Source: Portibacter marinus
GTDB taxonomy: Bacteria > Bacteroidota > Bacteroidia > Chitinophagales > Saprospiraceae
Assembly (NCBI RefSeq): GCF_021533195.1
Contig: NZ_JAJNKB010000005.1
Coordinates: forward strand, 62,001-126,000
Direction of reading: 5' to 3'
DNA length: 64,000 nucleotides
A model generated the notes under the pieces. It was not told where the DNA came from, made no database searches, and saw only the letters and a list, made by a program, of their open reading frames with translations. A program made the translations under genes and the position numbers. The stretch's first letter is position 1. Each line of letters starts with the position of its first letter. Positions 9,199 through 18,091 of this stretch are shown here, in pieces.

Positions 9199-9218
9199 AA
9201 CTTAAGCAAATTTAAGTT
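9199..9218 (-). promoter_or_regulatory. Candidate promoter -7 element inside an inverted repeat
   Basis: On the minus strand TAAATTTG (9214-9207) matches the Bacteroidota -7 consensus TAnnTTTG and would start transcription about 10-15 nt before the ATG at 9186. It is embedded in a 7-bp inverted repeat, AACTTAA (9199-9205) and TTAAGTT (9212-9218), which could be an operator for the LuxR-type protein of the same operon. No clear -33 TTG is seen. The remaining 300 bp up to 9519 hold no gene that I can support. Confidence 0.35.
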
Positions 9219-9519
9219 GATGTTAAGGAATAATGGTTAGGAGAGTGGGGTGAAAAAGGTGTTATTGCACCGTGAATGAGTATCATTTTCGAGTCAGACG
9301 TTAAAATTTCTATGTTTTTGCTGATGAATGCACTTTAATGGTCTCATTTTCTGAAAGCTTAATAGCATTAAATTTTTAATTCATTCAGCTTAACTTGTTA
9401 TTTATTATAATTTTAAACGATCTGATATAGGTAAAAGGCTATATTGTTTTTTCGCATGTGTTGATCAAAACGATGGGCCTTCAATAAATGAGTCGTGAAA
9501 GCATTTTAAAAGACTAGAT

Positions 9520-9735
9520 ATGAAAAGTAGCACTTATCCATTAATATTGATTGCATTCGCACTTGCATTGATCGGATTTATCCTCGACATGCACGAGCGT
9601 GTGGAAAATATCGCCGTCAATGTTTTTGATATACTTTTAATGACAGTGATCATTTTCTCCATACTCTCTTTAGTCAAAGTTTTACGAGGTTGGATCGGAC
9701 AGATTACTGCCAAACTGAGTGGTAAAACTGACTGA
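9520..9735 (+). CDS. Small two-helix membrane protein
   Basis: A 71-residue protein with two hydrophobic segments (LILIAFALALIGFILDM and VFDILLMTVIIFSILSLV) separated by a short charged loop, and a basic C-terminus. It is ordinary inner-membrane composition with no recognisable family. It stands alone on the plus strand, convergent with the polymerase gene 17 bp away. The long upstream gap is consistent with its own promoter, although none is obvious. Confidence 0.55.
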   Translation: MKSSTYPLILIAFALALIGFILDMHERVENIAVNVFDILLMTVIIFSILSLVKVLRGWIGQITAKLSGKTD

Positions 9736-9752
9736 AAGCACCAGGCAGAATC

Positions 9753-12700
9753 CTATTTTTCCGGTTTTTTAATGGGCATTGCTTTTCTTGGAAGTCCTAT
9801 TTCCTGTTCACTAGGGTAGGGAGCTCTCCATGTGTTGCTAAAATCTTCCCTAAATCTAGCCTGTTGGTCAAATTTCTTAGTTTCGTGGTCTTCATACCGT
9901 GGATCTACTTTAAAAGGCAACTTCGCCATCCGTTCAATGATGATATTTGGAAATGAAAAGTCTACATCTACTTTTCCGTAGAGCAAATAACATCCTCCAC
10001 CTTCGAACGGAAAACGTTCCAGACACTTTGCAAAATGAGTGGTATCGTAGTAACCGCCATTGACATCTATCCAGGTTCCAAAATTCATATTTCCCTGAGT
10101 GGTAGGCACATTTTTTCTGCTGATCAAATAACCTACCATCTTCACATACTGACCATTTAACCGGGGCAGATCTTTTGCAAAATGACTACCTCTATATTCT
10201 GTTTTCAATAAATCAAAGGGGGAACAGCTTACTGGAAATCCAAAAATTTCCAACTCATCATAGGCATCCTCTACATAGCTATGGGGTAACTCCGGCAGTG
10301 AATATTCAGGACTCGATATACTAAACAACCTTTGATTATCATGATCTACTTTATAATCAGTCAAAATCATACGCGCTTCAATGACCAGCTTACTCTTTGA
10401 CTTCCCTGTAAATAAGAACGCTCCGGCAAAAATTAAGGTTTGTATGGTTTCCAGTCCTATCGGCACACGCTCGATGAAATCAAATAAATCTTTGTAATGC
10501 CCATTTTGAGTTCTTTCTTCAACGATGGCAAGTTGGGTATCCGCATCTACGCTCTTTAGGTGTATGAAACCCAATGTGATCGATTCACCTTGGACTGATG
10601 TATAGACATCGCTTCGATTTACGCAGGGTGGACAGATCTTTGCGCCAGCCATACGTGCTTCATGTATATAAACCTCCGTTCTGTAAAATCCTCCAAAATT
10701 ATTAATGACAGCGACCATAAACTCAATAGGGTAGTAAGTTTTTAGGTATAGACTCTGGTAGCTCTCCACTGAGTAAGAGGCTGAATGAGCCTTACAAAAA
10801 GAATATCCTGCGAATGATTCAATTTGCCGATATACTTCATTGGTCAATTCCTCCGGATAACCTCGCTCTTGACAATTGCGAAAATACGCTTCCTTTACCC
10901 TGAGAAATTCTTTTTTTGATCTTGTTTTGCCAGACATGCCTCTTCGTAAAATATCTGCATGTGACATGTCCAGACCCGCAAAGGCATGTGCAATTTTCAT
11001 AACATCCTCCTGGTAAACCATGACACCGTAAGTCTCGCTAAGCTGTTCTTTAAATACTTCGTGGAAATATTCAAATTTGTCGGGATTGTTATGACGGAAA
11101 ACGTATTCCCGCATCATACCTGATTTTGCAACTCCCGGCCTGATTACAGACGAGGCCGCAACTAAAGTAATATAATCAGAACACCTGAGTCTTCTAAGTA
11201 AACCTCTCATAGCCGGAGACTCGATATAAAAGCACCCCAATGTTTGACCCATTGCAAGTCTTTTATTCAGTTCAGGATCATTTTTAAAATCGTGAAACCT
11301 TTCAATTTTTACTTCTTCACCTTTGTTTTCTCTGATAATATCTACTGCTTCATTGATGTGTCCGATTCCTCTTTGTGACAAAATATCCAGTTTTTCGAAA
11401 CCGATTTCTTCAGCAATATACATGTCAAATTGCGTGGTCTGAAAACCTTTTGGTGGCATGTCCATCGCCGCATAGTAAGTCAATGGCTCCTCTGAAATAA
11501 TCACCCCGCAGGCGTGTAATGATCTTTGATTGGGAAAACCCTGTAGCTGATTGGCATAGGTATGAATTTTCCTGACGAGTTGAGTTTTTCCATGATGGCT
11601 TCTTGGATTTTTAGCCAAAGTGTCCAGTTCTTCTTTAGCCAGACCAAATACCTTCCCAATTTCACGAAAAGTACTGCGATGTTTAAATGTGCCAATGGTG
11701 GCCACAAATGCCGTCCGATCACTGTCGAATCGAGTAAAAATATATTGAAGAATATGATCTCTGGTCCTCCAGGACCAGTCAATATCGAAATCTGGGGGAC
11801 TCTTTCTCGCCGGATTTAAAAATCGTTCAAAATAAAGATTGAGATCCATAGGGCAGATATTGGTAATGAAAAGACAATAGGCGACGATACTATTGGCGCC
11901 ACTACCTCTCCCCACATGGTAAAATCCTGAGGTCATACTGTATTTGACGATGTCCCAGGTGATCAGAAAATAGCCTGAGAATTCTAGTTTGTCAATGATT
12001 TCTATTTCATGAAGCACCCGCGATTTAGCCTCCTTGTTATTTTTACCATATCGGCGGACCATGCCTTCAAGAGCCAGGTTGGTCAACAAAACCTTATCAT
12101 TGTAACGGGTGTTGGTATAGGTCTTTTTATTTTTTAAAGTGGAGAAATCAAAGGTGAAATTGCATTGATCAACAAGTTTTCGAGTTGTCTTTATGATTTC
12201 AGGAAAGTGATCAAATTGACCTAAAATCCCATTCATGGGCAACATTACATCACTTCTTTTGCCGGCATCTTTGGGTTTTAGATCGCTTAGCAAAATGTTG
12301 TTGTCAATTGCTCTGAGTACGGCATGAAGCCCAAAATGATCGATTGATTTATGGGTCACTGGATGTAGAATGGCTACTCGATCCTGATGTTTATACCATT
12401 GGCTTTGCCGAAACCTATTCAACTGATTTCCGCTCACGCCGATGAATTCAAATGATCTTAATTTTTCAGGTTCATGTCCAAATGGATAAATGACAAAACA
12501 ATGATTCCAGTCCGGTGCAATGTCAGGTAGTTTTTGCTCCCCCCTGTTGACCGCAGAAAGCAATTCATTCATTTCACGAAATCCCTCCCGATCTTGTGCC
12601 AGGCCTACAAAATGCTGATGATTTTTAGTTCTAAAATCAATTCCTATGATGGGTTTTATACCTACTTCACGGCATTCCAGGATGAAATCATAAACTCCGG

Positions 12701-12824
12701 TTGTGTTATTGATGTCTGTAAGTGCCAATGCTTCAAAGCCCTCCATTTTCGCTTTCAAGACCAATTCCTTCACGGAAAAAGTCCCGTATCTGAGGGAATA
12801 TTGAGAGTGACAATTAAGATACAT
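9753..12824 (-). CDS. dnaE2: Error-prone DNA polymerase III alpha subunit
   Basis: A translesion or mutagenic C-family polymerase. It opens with the PHP domain typical of DnaE (MYLNCHSQYSLRYG), which fixes the start at ATG 12824 rather than the TTG at 12866. The polymerase core has the acidic triad (PPDFDIDW) and GRGSGANS. A helix-hairpin-helix region and an OB-fold region (YVKMVGYLISRKNVPT) close the protein. About 1,023 residues is the short DnaE2/ImuC size rather than the replicative 1,160 or more. It overlaps the Y-family polymerase gene by about 11 bp. In SOS-type cassettes such a pair cooperates in damage-induced mutagenesis. The replicative dnaE is presumably elsewhere. Confidence 0.9.
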   Translation of the reverse strand: MYLNCHSQYSLRYGTFSVKELVLKAKMEGFEALALTDINNTTGVYDFILECREVGIKPIIGIDFRTKNHQHFVGLAQDREGFREMNELLSAVNRGEQKLPDIAPDWNHCFVIYPFGHEPEKLRSFEFIGVSGNQLNRFRQSQWYKHQDRVAILHPVTHKSIDHFGLHAVLRAIDNNILLSDLKPKDAGKRSDVMLPMNGILGQFDHFPEIIKTTRKLVDQCNFTFDFSTLKNKKTYTNTRYNDKVLLTNLALEGMVRRYGKNNKEAKSRVLHEIEIIDKLEFSGYFLITWDIVKYSMTSGFYHVGRGSGANSIVAYCLFITNICPMDLNLYFERFLNPARKSPPDFDIDWSWRTRDHILQYIFTRFDSDRTAFVATIGTFKHRSTFREIGKVFGLAKEELDTLAKNPRSHHGKTQLVRKIHTYANQLQGFPNQRSLHACGVIISEEPLTYYAAMDMPPKGFQTTQFDMYIAEEIGFEKLDILSQRGIGHINEAVDIIRENKGEEVKIERFHDFKNDPELNKRLAMGQTLGCFYIESPAMRGLLRRLRCSDYITLVAASSVIRPGVAKSGMMREYVFRHNNPDKFEYFHEVFKEQLSETYGVMVYQEDVMKIAHAFAGLDMSHADILRRGMSGKTRSKKEFLRVKEAYFRNCQERGYPEELTNEVYRQIESFAGYSFCKAHSASYSVESYQSLYLKTYYPIEFMVAVINNFGGFYRTEVYIHEARMAGAKICPPCVNRSDVYTSVQGESITLGFIHLKSVDADTQLAIVEERTQNGHYKDLFDFIERVPIGLETIQTLIFAGAFLFTGKSKSKLVIEARMILTDYKVDHDNQRLFSISSPEYSLPELPHSYVEDAYDELEIFGFPVSCSPFDLLKTEYRGSHFAKDLPRLNGQYVKMVGYLISRKNVPTTQGNMNFGTWIDVNGGYYDTTHFAKCLERFPFEGGGCYLLYGKVDVDFSFPNIIIERMAKLPFKVDPRYEDHETKKFDQQARFREDFSNTWRAPYPSEQEIGLPRKAMPIKKPEK

Positions 12825-13980
12825 TTGCGGATGTTTTATTCCTGAAACCGGCTCCCCATTGCACAACTCCCGGATGGAAGCGAGACTTAATTTTATCCAT
12901 CGCCTGATAAAGCTGGATTTTTTCTACGCTGTCATCGAATAAGTTGATTTGATATTTACCACGAACCAATTTATTAAAGGAAACGCCGATTAATCGTAGC
13001 CTCATCCTACGTTCGTACACTTTATCCAGCAACTCAAATGCATAATTTCTAAGCGTCTGATCACAGGCGGTAAATGCAATGTTCTTTTGCTTGGTATGGG
13101 TGTCAAAATTGTTGTACTTAATCTTAACGGAGATACATGAGGTCAGCCAATTGTCCTTTCTTAACTGAAAACACAATTCTTCAATCATGTGTGTCAGTAG
13201 GGTATGTAGCATTACTTTATTCATAGTGTCAGCATTGAAGGTTCTTTCTTTTGAAATGGATTTTCTCTTGCTGTAAGGTTTTACAGGGGTATGGTCAATG
13301 CCTTTTGATTTCTGAGAAATAGAAATACCATTTTTCCCCAACAATTTTCCCATCACATCTGTAGGTATTTCCGCCAATGTTCCAATTTTGCGTATACCGA
13401 TTCTGGATAAAACCTGAAAAGTGCTATTGCCGATTCCAGGAAGTTTAATGACGGGAAGGGGATTCATAAAATAAGGCACATCCGGTTCTGAAATCATCAA
13501 TTTTCCATATGGTTTTCCCTCATTAGTAGCCATTTTCGAGACGGTTTTATTAATGGATAAGCCAAATGAAATTGGAAGTCCGGAATGTTTCACGATTCGA
13601 TCTCTTAATTCGGTAGTCCATTTAAGACAACCGAAATATTTGTCCATTCCACTGATATCAAGGTAAAATTCATCGATGGATGATTTTTCCATAAGAGGTG
13701 CGCTTTCCTGTATGATTTCTGTTACCGTTTCAGAGCATCTGGCGTATAAATCAAAATCACCTTTGATTACCTTGGCCTGAGGACAGAGCTTATTGACCAT
13801 GAATTGAGGCATTCCTGATCTGACACCAAATTTCCTGGCTTCTATAGAGGCACATGAAACCACGCCCCGCTCTTTACTGCCTCCGATGATTAACGGAATA
13901 CCGTTTAAGGAAGAGTCTGCAAGTCTTTCACACGATACAAAGAATGTATCCAGGTCCATATGCACGATGGCTTTGTTCAT
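12814..13980 (-). CDS. dinB: Y-family DNA polymerase (DinB/Pol IV type)
   Basis: A lesion-bypass polymerase. The N-terminus has the metal-binding MDLDTFF and the second acidic box SSIDEFYLDIS, both intact, so it should be catalytically active, unlike the ImuB proteins of proteobacterial cassettes. The thumb HhH (LPGIGNSTFQVLSRIGI) and little-finger domain follow. QINLF at 344-348 fits the beta-clamp binding consensus. It is the first gene of a two-gene operon with dnaE2. The 25-bp element shared with the XRE/S24 gene lies 58-82 bp upstream, so it is probably under control of that repressor. It could equally be named ImuB-like by context. Confidence 0.9.
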   Translation of the reverse strand: MNKAIVHMDLDTFFVSCERLADSSLNGIPLIIGGSKERGVVSCASIEARKFGVRSGMPQFMVNKLCPQAKVIKGDFDLYARCSETVTEIIQESAPLMEKSSIDEFYLDISGMDKYFGCLKWTTELRDRIVKHSGLPISFGLSINKTVSKMATNEGKPYGKLMISEPDVPYFMNPLPVIKLPGIGNSTFQVLSRIGIRKIGTLAEIPTDVMGKLLGKNGISISQKSKGIDHTPVKPYSKRKSISKERTFNADTMNKVMLHTLLTHMIEELCFQLRKDNWLTSCISVKIKYNNFDTHTKQKNIAFTACDQTLRNYAFELLDKVYERRMRLRLIGVSFNKLVRGKYQINLFDDSVEKIQLYQAMDKIKSRFHPGVVQWGAGFRNKTSANVS

Positions 13981-14037
13981 ATTCCAGGTTTTGGTAATAT
14001 GACAAAGATCAGCATAAATATCACATTTATTCAGATG

Positions 14038-14062
14038 ATTAATGTGATAAATACGAACAAAT
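14038..14062. promoter_or_regulatory. Putative repressor operator upstream of dinB-dnaE2 (copy 1)
   Basis: This 25-bp stretch, containing TGTGATAAATACGAACAAAT, is identical to the one at 14835-14859. It lies 58-82 bp before the dinB start. The element also forms an inverted repeat with nearby sequence: ATCACATT (14020-14027) and AATGTGAT (14041-14048). Exact conservation of 25 bp in front of the repressor gene and the polymerase operon points to a binding site of the XRE/S24 repressor. This is inference from position and identity. Confidence 0.65.
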
Positions 14063-14109
14063 TAAAAATTTAGTTATTTAGGCTAAGGGCAAGCACTTTC
14101 ACATCAATG

Positions 14110-14715
14110 CTATGGTTGGAATTTTTCTTGATTTTCTAATTCTACTACTACTTCATTTCGCCTACTGAAGATCTCATAAGGAGCATTGTAACCGAAAAAA
14201 TAAAATGAGTTGGAATAATTTATACCATTGGCTTCCAAGATATCCTTCAGTTCATTTTTATGCTTTTCTATTTTTTTATCGTTGGCCCATCCTCCAAATT
14301 GGATAGCCGCCATTGTCTTAGCTGGTATTTCTTTAAAGTCGATATTGGACTGATTAGGTTGAGGTAGATTTTCTTTATTGTATTTCTTTGGGACCATAAA
14401 CATCATTTCCATATTGTCTTCCAGGGACATTGAAACAGGAGAAGTCATGGCTATTTTCTCATTATCTTTGTTTCCGCCGAAAATATAATCAGCCAGAACA
14501 GAAAATCCTTTTCTAGAACCTTCTTTGTATTTTCCAGTGCTTAGGTTCACACTAGTAAATAGGCTTGGTTCGTAATTTCTAATTTCAACATCATCAACGG
14601 TCTTCACAACATTGTATGGATAAGTTTCGATATTGGAAGTATTGATCATAGAATATATTTGAAAGCCAATAAATCCGGCAATTAGGACTCCTAAAACGAT
14701 AAGTGTAATTTTCAT
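14110..14715 (-). CDS. SOUL-family heme-binding protein
   Basis: A 201-residue protein with one N-terminal membrane anchor or signal (LIVLGVLIAGFIGFQIY) followed by a SOUL/HEBP domain. The VKTVDDVEIRNYEP opening, KIAMTSPVSM, MMFMVPKKY and the late FYFFGYNAPYEIFSRRNEV are all characteristic. SOUL proteins bind heme or related tetrapyrroles, and the bacterial role is not settled. The gene lies between the two copies of the 25-bp element but is transcribed away from the repressor gene. There is no evidence that it belongs to the SOS module. Confidence 0.85.
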   Translation of the reverse strand: MKITLIVLGVLIAGFIGFQIYSMINTSNIETYPYNVVKTVDDVEIRNYEPSLFTSVNLSTGKYKEGSRKGFSVLADYIFGGNKDNEKIAMTSPVSMSLEDNMEMMFMVPKKYNKENLPQPNQSNIDFKEIPAKTMAAIQFGGWANDKKIEKHKNELKDILEANGINYSNSFYFFGYNAPYEIFSRRNEVVVELENQEKFQP

Positions 14716-14834
14716 TAAATGCTTTTTATAATAAAGCGTTTTATGTGTGTTTTTGTTTAGGTCAATGGTTGAATGACAAATTCATACTTTTCTTTTTTCA
14801 CAATTGTATTATATTTATCCCGAATTGTGCTTTA

Positions 14835-14859
14835 ATTAATGTGATAAATACGAACAAAT
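14835..14859. promoter_or_regulatory. Putative repressor operator upstream of the XRE/S24 gene (copy 2)
   Basis: An exact 25-bp copy of the element at 14038-14062, ending 6 nt before the ATG at 14865, where a bound repressor would block transcription or translation start (autoregulation). An additional 7-bp inverted repeat, CACAATT (14799-14805) and AATTGTG (14823-14829), lies just upstream. Confidence 0.65.
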
Positions 14860-14864
14860 AATTT

Positions 14865-15635
14865 ATGAGAATATTAGCTGAAAACATCAGGTATCTGCGA
14901 ACTTGTCAGGATTTATCGCAAAAGGAACTGGCGGAAAGTTTGAGTCTCAGTAGGTCTAATTTAGCGAAGTATGAAAAAGGGGTTCATGATCCAGGAATCG
15001 AGACCTTACTCAGAATGTCCAGGTATTTTAAAATTTCTGTCGATGCTTTGTTGACCATAGATCTGAGTGAAGTAGACATTGAAAAGTTAGCAGGCAGCGA
15101 TAAAATGATTTTTCCTGTTCAGGTTGATCAGAAGGGGAATGACATTATTGAAATTGTTCCGCATGATGCGAGTGCAGGGTACCTTGGGAACTATAGTGAT
15201 CCGGAGTATATCGAGCAATTGGATCACCTTTATTTTCCTTTCTTACCTATGAAGAAAAAATATCGTGCTTTTCCGGTTAATGGAGATTCGATGCCGCCGG
15301 TCATTGATGGTTCTTATATTATTGGCAGTTGGGTAGAATCTATAGCTGATATAAAAGAGGGTAGAAGGTACATTGTCGTTTCCAGAGATGAAGGCATTGT
15401 TTTTAAGCGTATTTCAAAAATAGAGGAAAACGGCATGTTTCATTTGGAGTCTGATAATCCATTGTATGACAGCTTTTGTTTGGCCGGACAGGAAATCTTA
15501 GAAGTGTGGGAATTTATGGCAGCTATATCGATCGAGGATGCTGCGGACAGACACATGGAGAATGCGCTTTTAGAGAAAATCAATTATTTGCAAGAGGAAG
15601 TAAAGCGACTGGGCGACCGGATTGTAAGAGCATAG
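14865..15635 (+). CDS. XRE-family repressor with self-cleaving S24 (LexA-like) peptidase domain
   Basis: A damage-responsive repressor analogous to LexA and phage CI. Residues 1-65 are an XRE helix-turn-helix (SQKELAESLSLSRSNLAKYE). The cleavage site is probably Ala104-Gly105 (DASAGYLG). The S24 catalytic dyad is Ser142 (NGDSMPP) and Lys181 (VFKRI). A short coiled coil (about 230-256) ends the protein and may aid dimerisation. It diverges from the SOUL and polymerase genes, and both it and dinB carry the same 25-bp element. RecA-stimulated autocleavage would release dinB-dnaE2. This is well supported by motifs and context but untested. Confidence 0.88.
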   Translation: MRILAENIRYLRTCQDLSQKELAESLSLSRSNLAKYEKGVHDPGIETLLRMSRYFKISVDALLTIDLSEVDIEKLAGSDKMIFPVQVDQKGNDIIEIVPHDASAGYLGNYSDPEYIEQLDHLYFPFLPMKKKYRAFPVNGDSMPPVIDGSYIIGSWVESIADIKEGRRYIVVSRDEGIVFKRISKIEENGMFHLESDNPLYDSFCLAGQEILEVWEFMAAISIEDAADRHMENALLEKINYLQEEVKRLGDRIVRA

Positions 15636-15650
15636 TGTTCACGGACCGTC

Positions 15651-15704
15651 AAACTGCCCTGGGACCAGTAAACTGCTATGGGACTGGCAAATTCCATTTG
15701 CCAG
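15651..15704. repeat. Tandem 19-bp near-repeat overlapping a perfect hairpin
   Basis: Two adjacent 19-bp units (15651-15669 and 15670-15688) agree at 14 of 19 positions and share AAACTGC..TGGGAC..G. The second runs into a perfect inverted repeat, CTGGCAAAT (15684-15692) and ATTTGCCAG (15696-15704), with a 3-nt loop. There is no T-run after the hairpin on either strand, so a standard terminator is doubtful. It could be a transcript-end structure or protein site between the repressor and the ABA4-like operon. Confidence 0.4.
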
Positions 15705-15808
15705 CGATCGCCATTCAAACCTAAAAAACGACGTTTCAGCAGAATTGCCTTTCAAAACAAGACATCATCCCCCATTTTTACCTCATCATAAAGAAAAAAT
15801 AAAATAAT

Positions 15809-16228
15809 ATGACAGCTAATACAGTTTTTTCAATCGTCAATCCAGTAGCCATGATCATGTGGTTACTAATGATATTGACTCCAAATTGGAAAGTGACCAG
15901 ATTTCTAATGGACCGAAAGATCATTCCTGTCCTTCTTTCCTGCGTATACGCCATCTATATCATTATATCCATGAGGAGCGGCGGTCTCGATTTTAGTACC
16001 CTGGAGTCAGTCATGGAACTGTTTACCAAAGAAAATGCAGTGCTGGCTGGCTGGGTACATTACCTGGCTTTTGACTTACTAGTGGGTATGTGGATTCTGG
16101 ATCAGAATCGCAAATTGGAAATCCATCACTTGATTATAGTTCCCTGCCTCATCGGCACTTTCATGTTAGGGCCCATTGGATTCTTACTCTTTATCATCAT
16201 TCGCAGATTATTTAACAAACAATCATGA
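15809..16228 (+). CDS. ABA4-like (DUF4281) membrane protein
   Basis: A 139-residue integral membrane protein with four predicted helices. The family signature AGWVHYLAFDLLVGMWI (about residues 98-114), followed by a GPIGFLLF C-terminal helix, matches the ABA4/DUF4281 family, whose plant member acts in neoxanthin formation. The bacterial role is unknown, with carotenoid-related chemistry possible. Its TGA overlaps the ATG of the next gene, so it heads a coupled operon running through the LytS/LytTR pair. Confidence 0.8.
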   Translation: MTANTVFSIVNPVAMIMWLLMILTPNWKVTRFLMDRKIIPVLLSCVYAIYIIISMRSGGLDFSTLESVMELFTKENAVLAGWVHYLAFDLLVGMWILDQNRKLEIHHLIIVPCLIGTFMLGPIGFLLFIIIRRLFNKQS

Positions 16229-17019
16229 AAAATATTATTCAAACACTTCGTACCAACAGTCCATTTTTATATGGGTGTATAATCTTCATTCTATTACTTG
16301 CTGTGATCAGTGTAGCTGGATTGATTCTAGATGAGCGAACCTTGAAAGGGGTCAATGTTTGGATTAAGCCATTGAAATTCAATATCTCTACCGCTATCTA
16401 TATGTCGACCGTTGGTTTTTTGATCACTTTTTATCCATATTCCAGGTTAAAGACCAGACTCATCAATGGAGTTGTAGCGTGGACCCTCCTTATCGAGATG
16501 ATCATCATCAATTTGCAGGCAGCAAGAGGTGTGCATTCTCATTACAACGTTTCTAACCCTTTCGATGGGATTCTATTTGGAATGATGGGAATTTTAATAG
16601 GAGTCAATGTCATCATCATGTTGTTGCTCTTTATGGATGCGATTCGCCTCCGCCTAAAATTGGAATTAATGCTGCAGATTGCCATTGTCCTTGGTTGGAT
16701 AGTGGTCATCGGTGGTAGTTGGGTGGGCGGTCAAATGATTGGTCAGATGGCACATAATGTTGGAGTCCCGGATGGGGGCCAAGGCATACCACTTCTCAAT
16801 TGGAGCACCATAGCGGGTGATCTTCGAGTAGCGCATTTTTTTGGGCTACATGGCATTCAGGTCATTCCACTTTTTGCCTTATGGGTTTCTAACTCATGGA
16901 ATGTAAAAAAATTAGCTAAGTTTATGGCAGTCGTCATTTTTGGATTGCTCTATGCTTCATGGATTGCCTTTACATTTTACCAGGCAAAACAAGGTTTACC
17001 GTTGATAGCATTATCTTAG
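16225..17019 (+). CDS. Polytopic membrane protein, unknown family
   Basis: A protein of 264 residues with about seven hydrophobic helices. Conserved-looking polar residues sit near membrane edges: WIKPLKFNIS, RGVHSHYNVSNPFDG, and HFFGLHGIQVIPLF with two histidines in a helix. The histidine-bearing helices could bind a cofactor, but I do not recognise the family. It starts inside the stop codon of the ABA4-like gene (ATGA), so the two are translated together and may form one complex. It ends 4 bp before the histidine kinase gene. Confidence 0.7.
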   Translation: MKNIIQTLRTNSPFLYGCIIFILLLAVISVAGLILDERTLKGVNVWIKPLKFNISTAIYMSTVGFLITFYPYSRLKTRLINGVVAWTLLIEMIIINLQAARGVHSHYNVSNPFDGILFGMMGILIGVNVIIMLLLFMDAIRLRLKLELMLQIAIVLGWIVVIGGSWVGGQMIGQMAHNVGVPDGGQGIPLLNWSTIAGDLRVAHFFGLHGIQVIPLFALWVSNSWNVKKLAKFMAVVIFGLLYASWIAFTFYQAKQGLPLIALS

Positions 17020-17023
17020 CCTC

Positions 17024-18091
17024 ATGAAATTATTGAACAGGGAAAGGAGAATCAAATATCTGGGTTTCGACGATAAATGGTTCATGGTTCTAGGCATCTT
17101 GGTTCTTAGCTTTACCATGGATTTACTCTTCAATAATTCATTTGGAAGAAACCTGTCTCTAATAAATGCTGTGATAGGATGGAGCATCTCCCTGTTCTTT
17201 TCTACTTTTTATTGGTTGGTGACCAGAGGAGTCCTAATTCAGTTCAGACAATTATTTCCTAAATTAAAAGACAGCTTCAAAAGAATCAGTTTATTCACGA
17301 TTGTCTGTATATCTTCTCTGTTTCTGGTCAATTATGTAGGAACCCTTATCTTATCTCAGGCGATCGGAGTAAATTTTGATCCGAAGTCGGATTTTGAATA
17401 TGTATTGCCGATCATTTTTGTGAGTCTGATGACAATGGCCATTTATGAAGCCATTTACTTTTACATCAAATTACGACAGTCTATTAGAGAGGAGGAGCAG
17501 GCCAAACAAGCTATAGTTCAGGCGCAATTAGATGCTCTCCGTAATCAGGCTCAACCTCATTTTTTCTTCAACACTTTAAATACATTGCGAGATATCATTG
17601 ACCAAAATACCAAAGAAGAAGCCAAAGAATTTGTAGATAAAATTTCAGATGTATATCGGTTTATTTTAGAGTCTGGAAATGCAAATTTGATCGAAGTAAA
17701 AGATGAAATCAAATTTGCAAAATCATACATTCACATTCAATCAGAAAGATTTGGTTCAGGTTTGCAAGTGGAATGGAACATACCAGAAGAAAAACTTACA
17801 AGGGCGATCGTTCCGATGAGCCTCCAGATTTTATTGGAAAATGCAATCAAACACAATATAGTCTCTCCATCTAATCCACTTAAAATTAAGGTTAATATAA
17901 TAGATGATAAATTACAAGTAATCAATAAGATAAAGCCAAAATCCACAATGGTACCGTCTACTAAAATGGGAATATCGAATATCAAGAAAAGATATGCATT
18001 AATCACTGAAAAGGAGGTCCTCGCAGAAACGCGAAATGATCATTTTGTGGTGACTTTGCCTTTGTTGACTTTAAAAAGTGCTGTAAGATGA
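17024..18091 (+). CDS. LytS/YehU-type sensor histidine kinase
   Basis: An inner-membrane sensor kinase. Four N-terminal transmembrane helices (to about residue 150) are followed by a short coiled coil, the His_kinase phosphoacceptor box (QAQPHFFFNTLNTLRDII, His in PHFFFN) and an ATPase domain with the N-box SLQILLENAIKHN and a short G-box (KMGISNIKKR). No separate sensor domain is visible. Its stop overlaps the response regulator start, so the two are a cognate pair. The ABA4-like and membrane proteins just upstream may be its input or target. Confidence 0.9.
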   Translation: MKLLNRERRIKYLGFDDKWFMVLGILVLSFTMDLLFNNSFGRNLSLINAVIGWSISLFFSTFYWLVTRGVLIQFRQLFPKLKDSFKRISLFTIVCISSLFLVNYVGTLILSQAIGVNFDPKSDFEYVLPIIFVSLMTMAIYEAIYFYIKLRQSIREEEQAKQAIVQAQLDALRNQAQPHFFFNTLNTLRDIIDQNTKEEAKEFVDKISDVYRFILESGNANLIEVKDEIKFAKSYIHIQSERFGSGLQVEWNIPEEKLTRAIVPMSLQILLENAIKHNIVSPSNPLKIKVNIIDDKLQVINKIKPKSTMVPSTKMGISNIKKRYALITEKEVLAETRNDHFVVTLPLLTLKSAVR

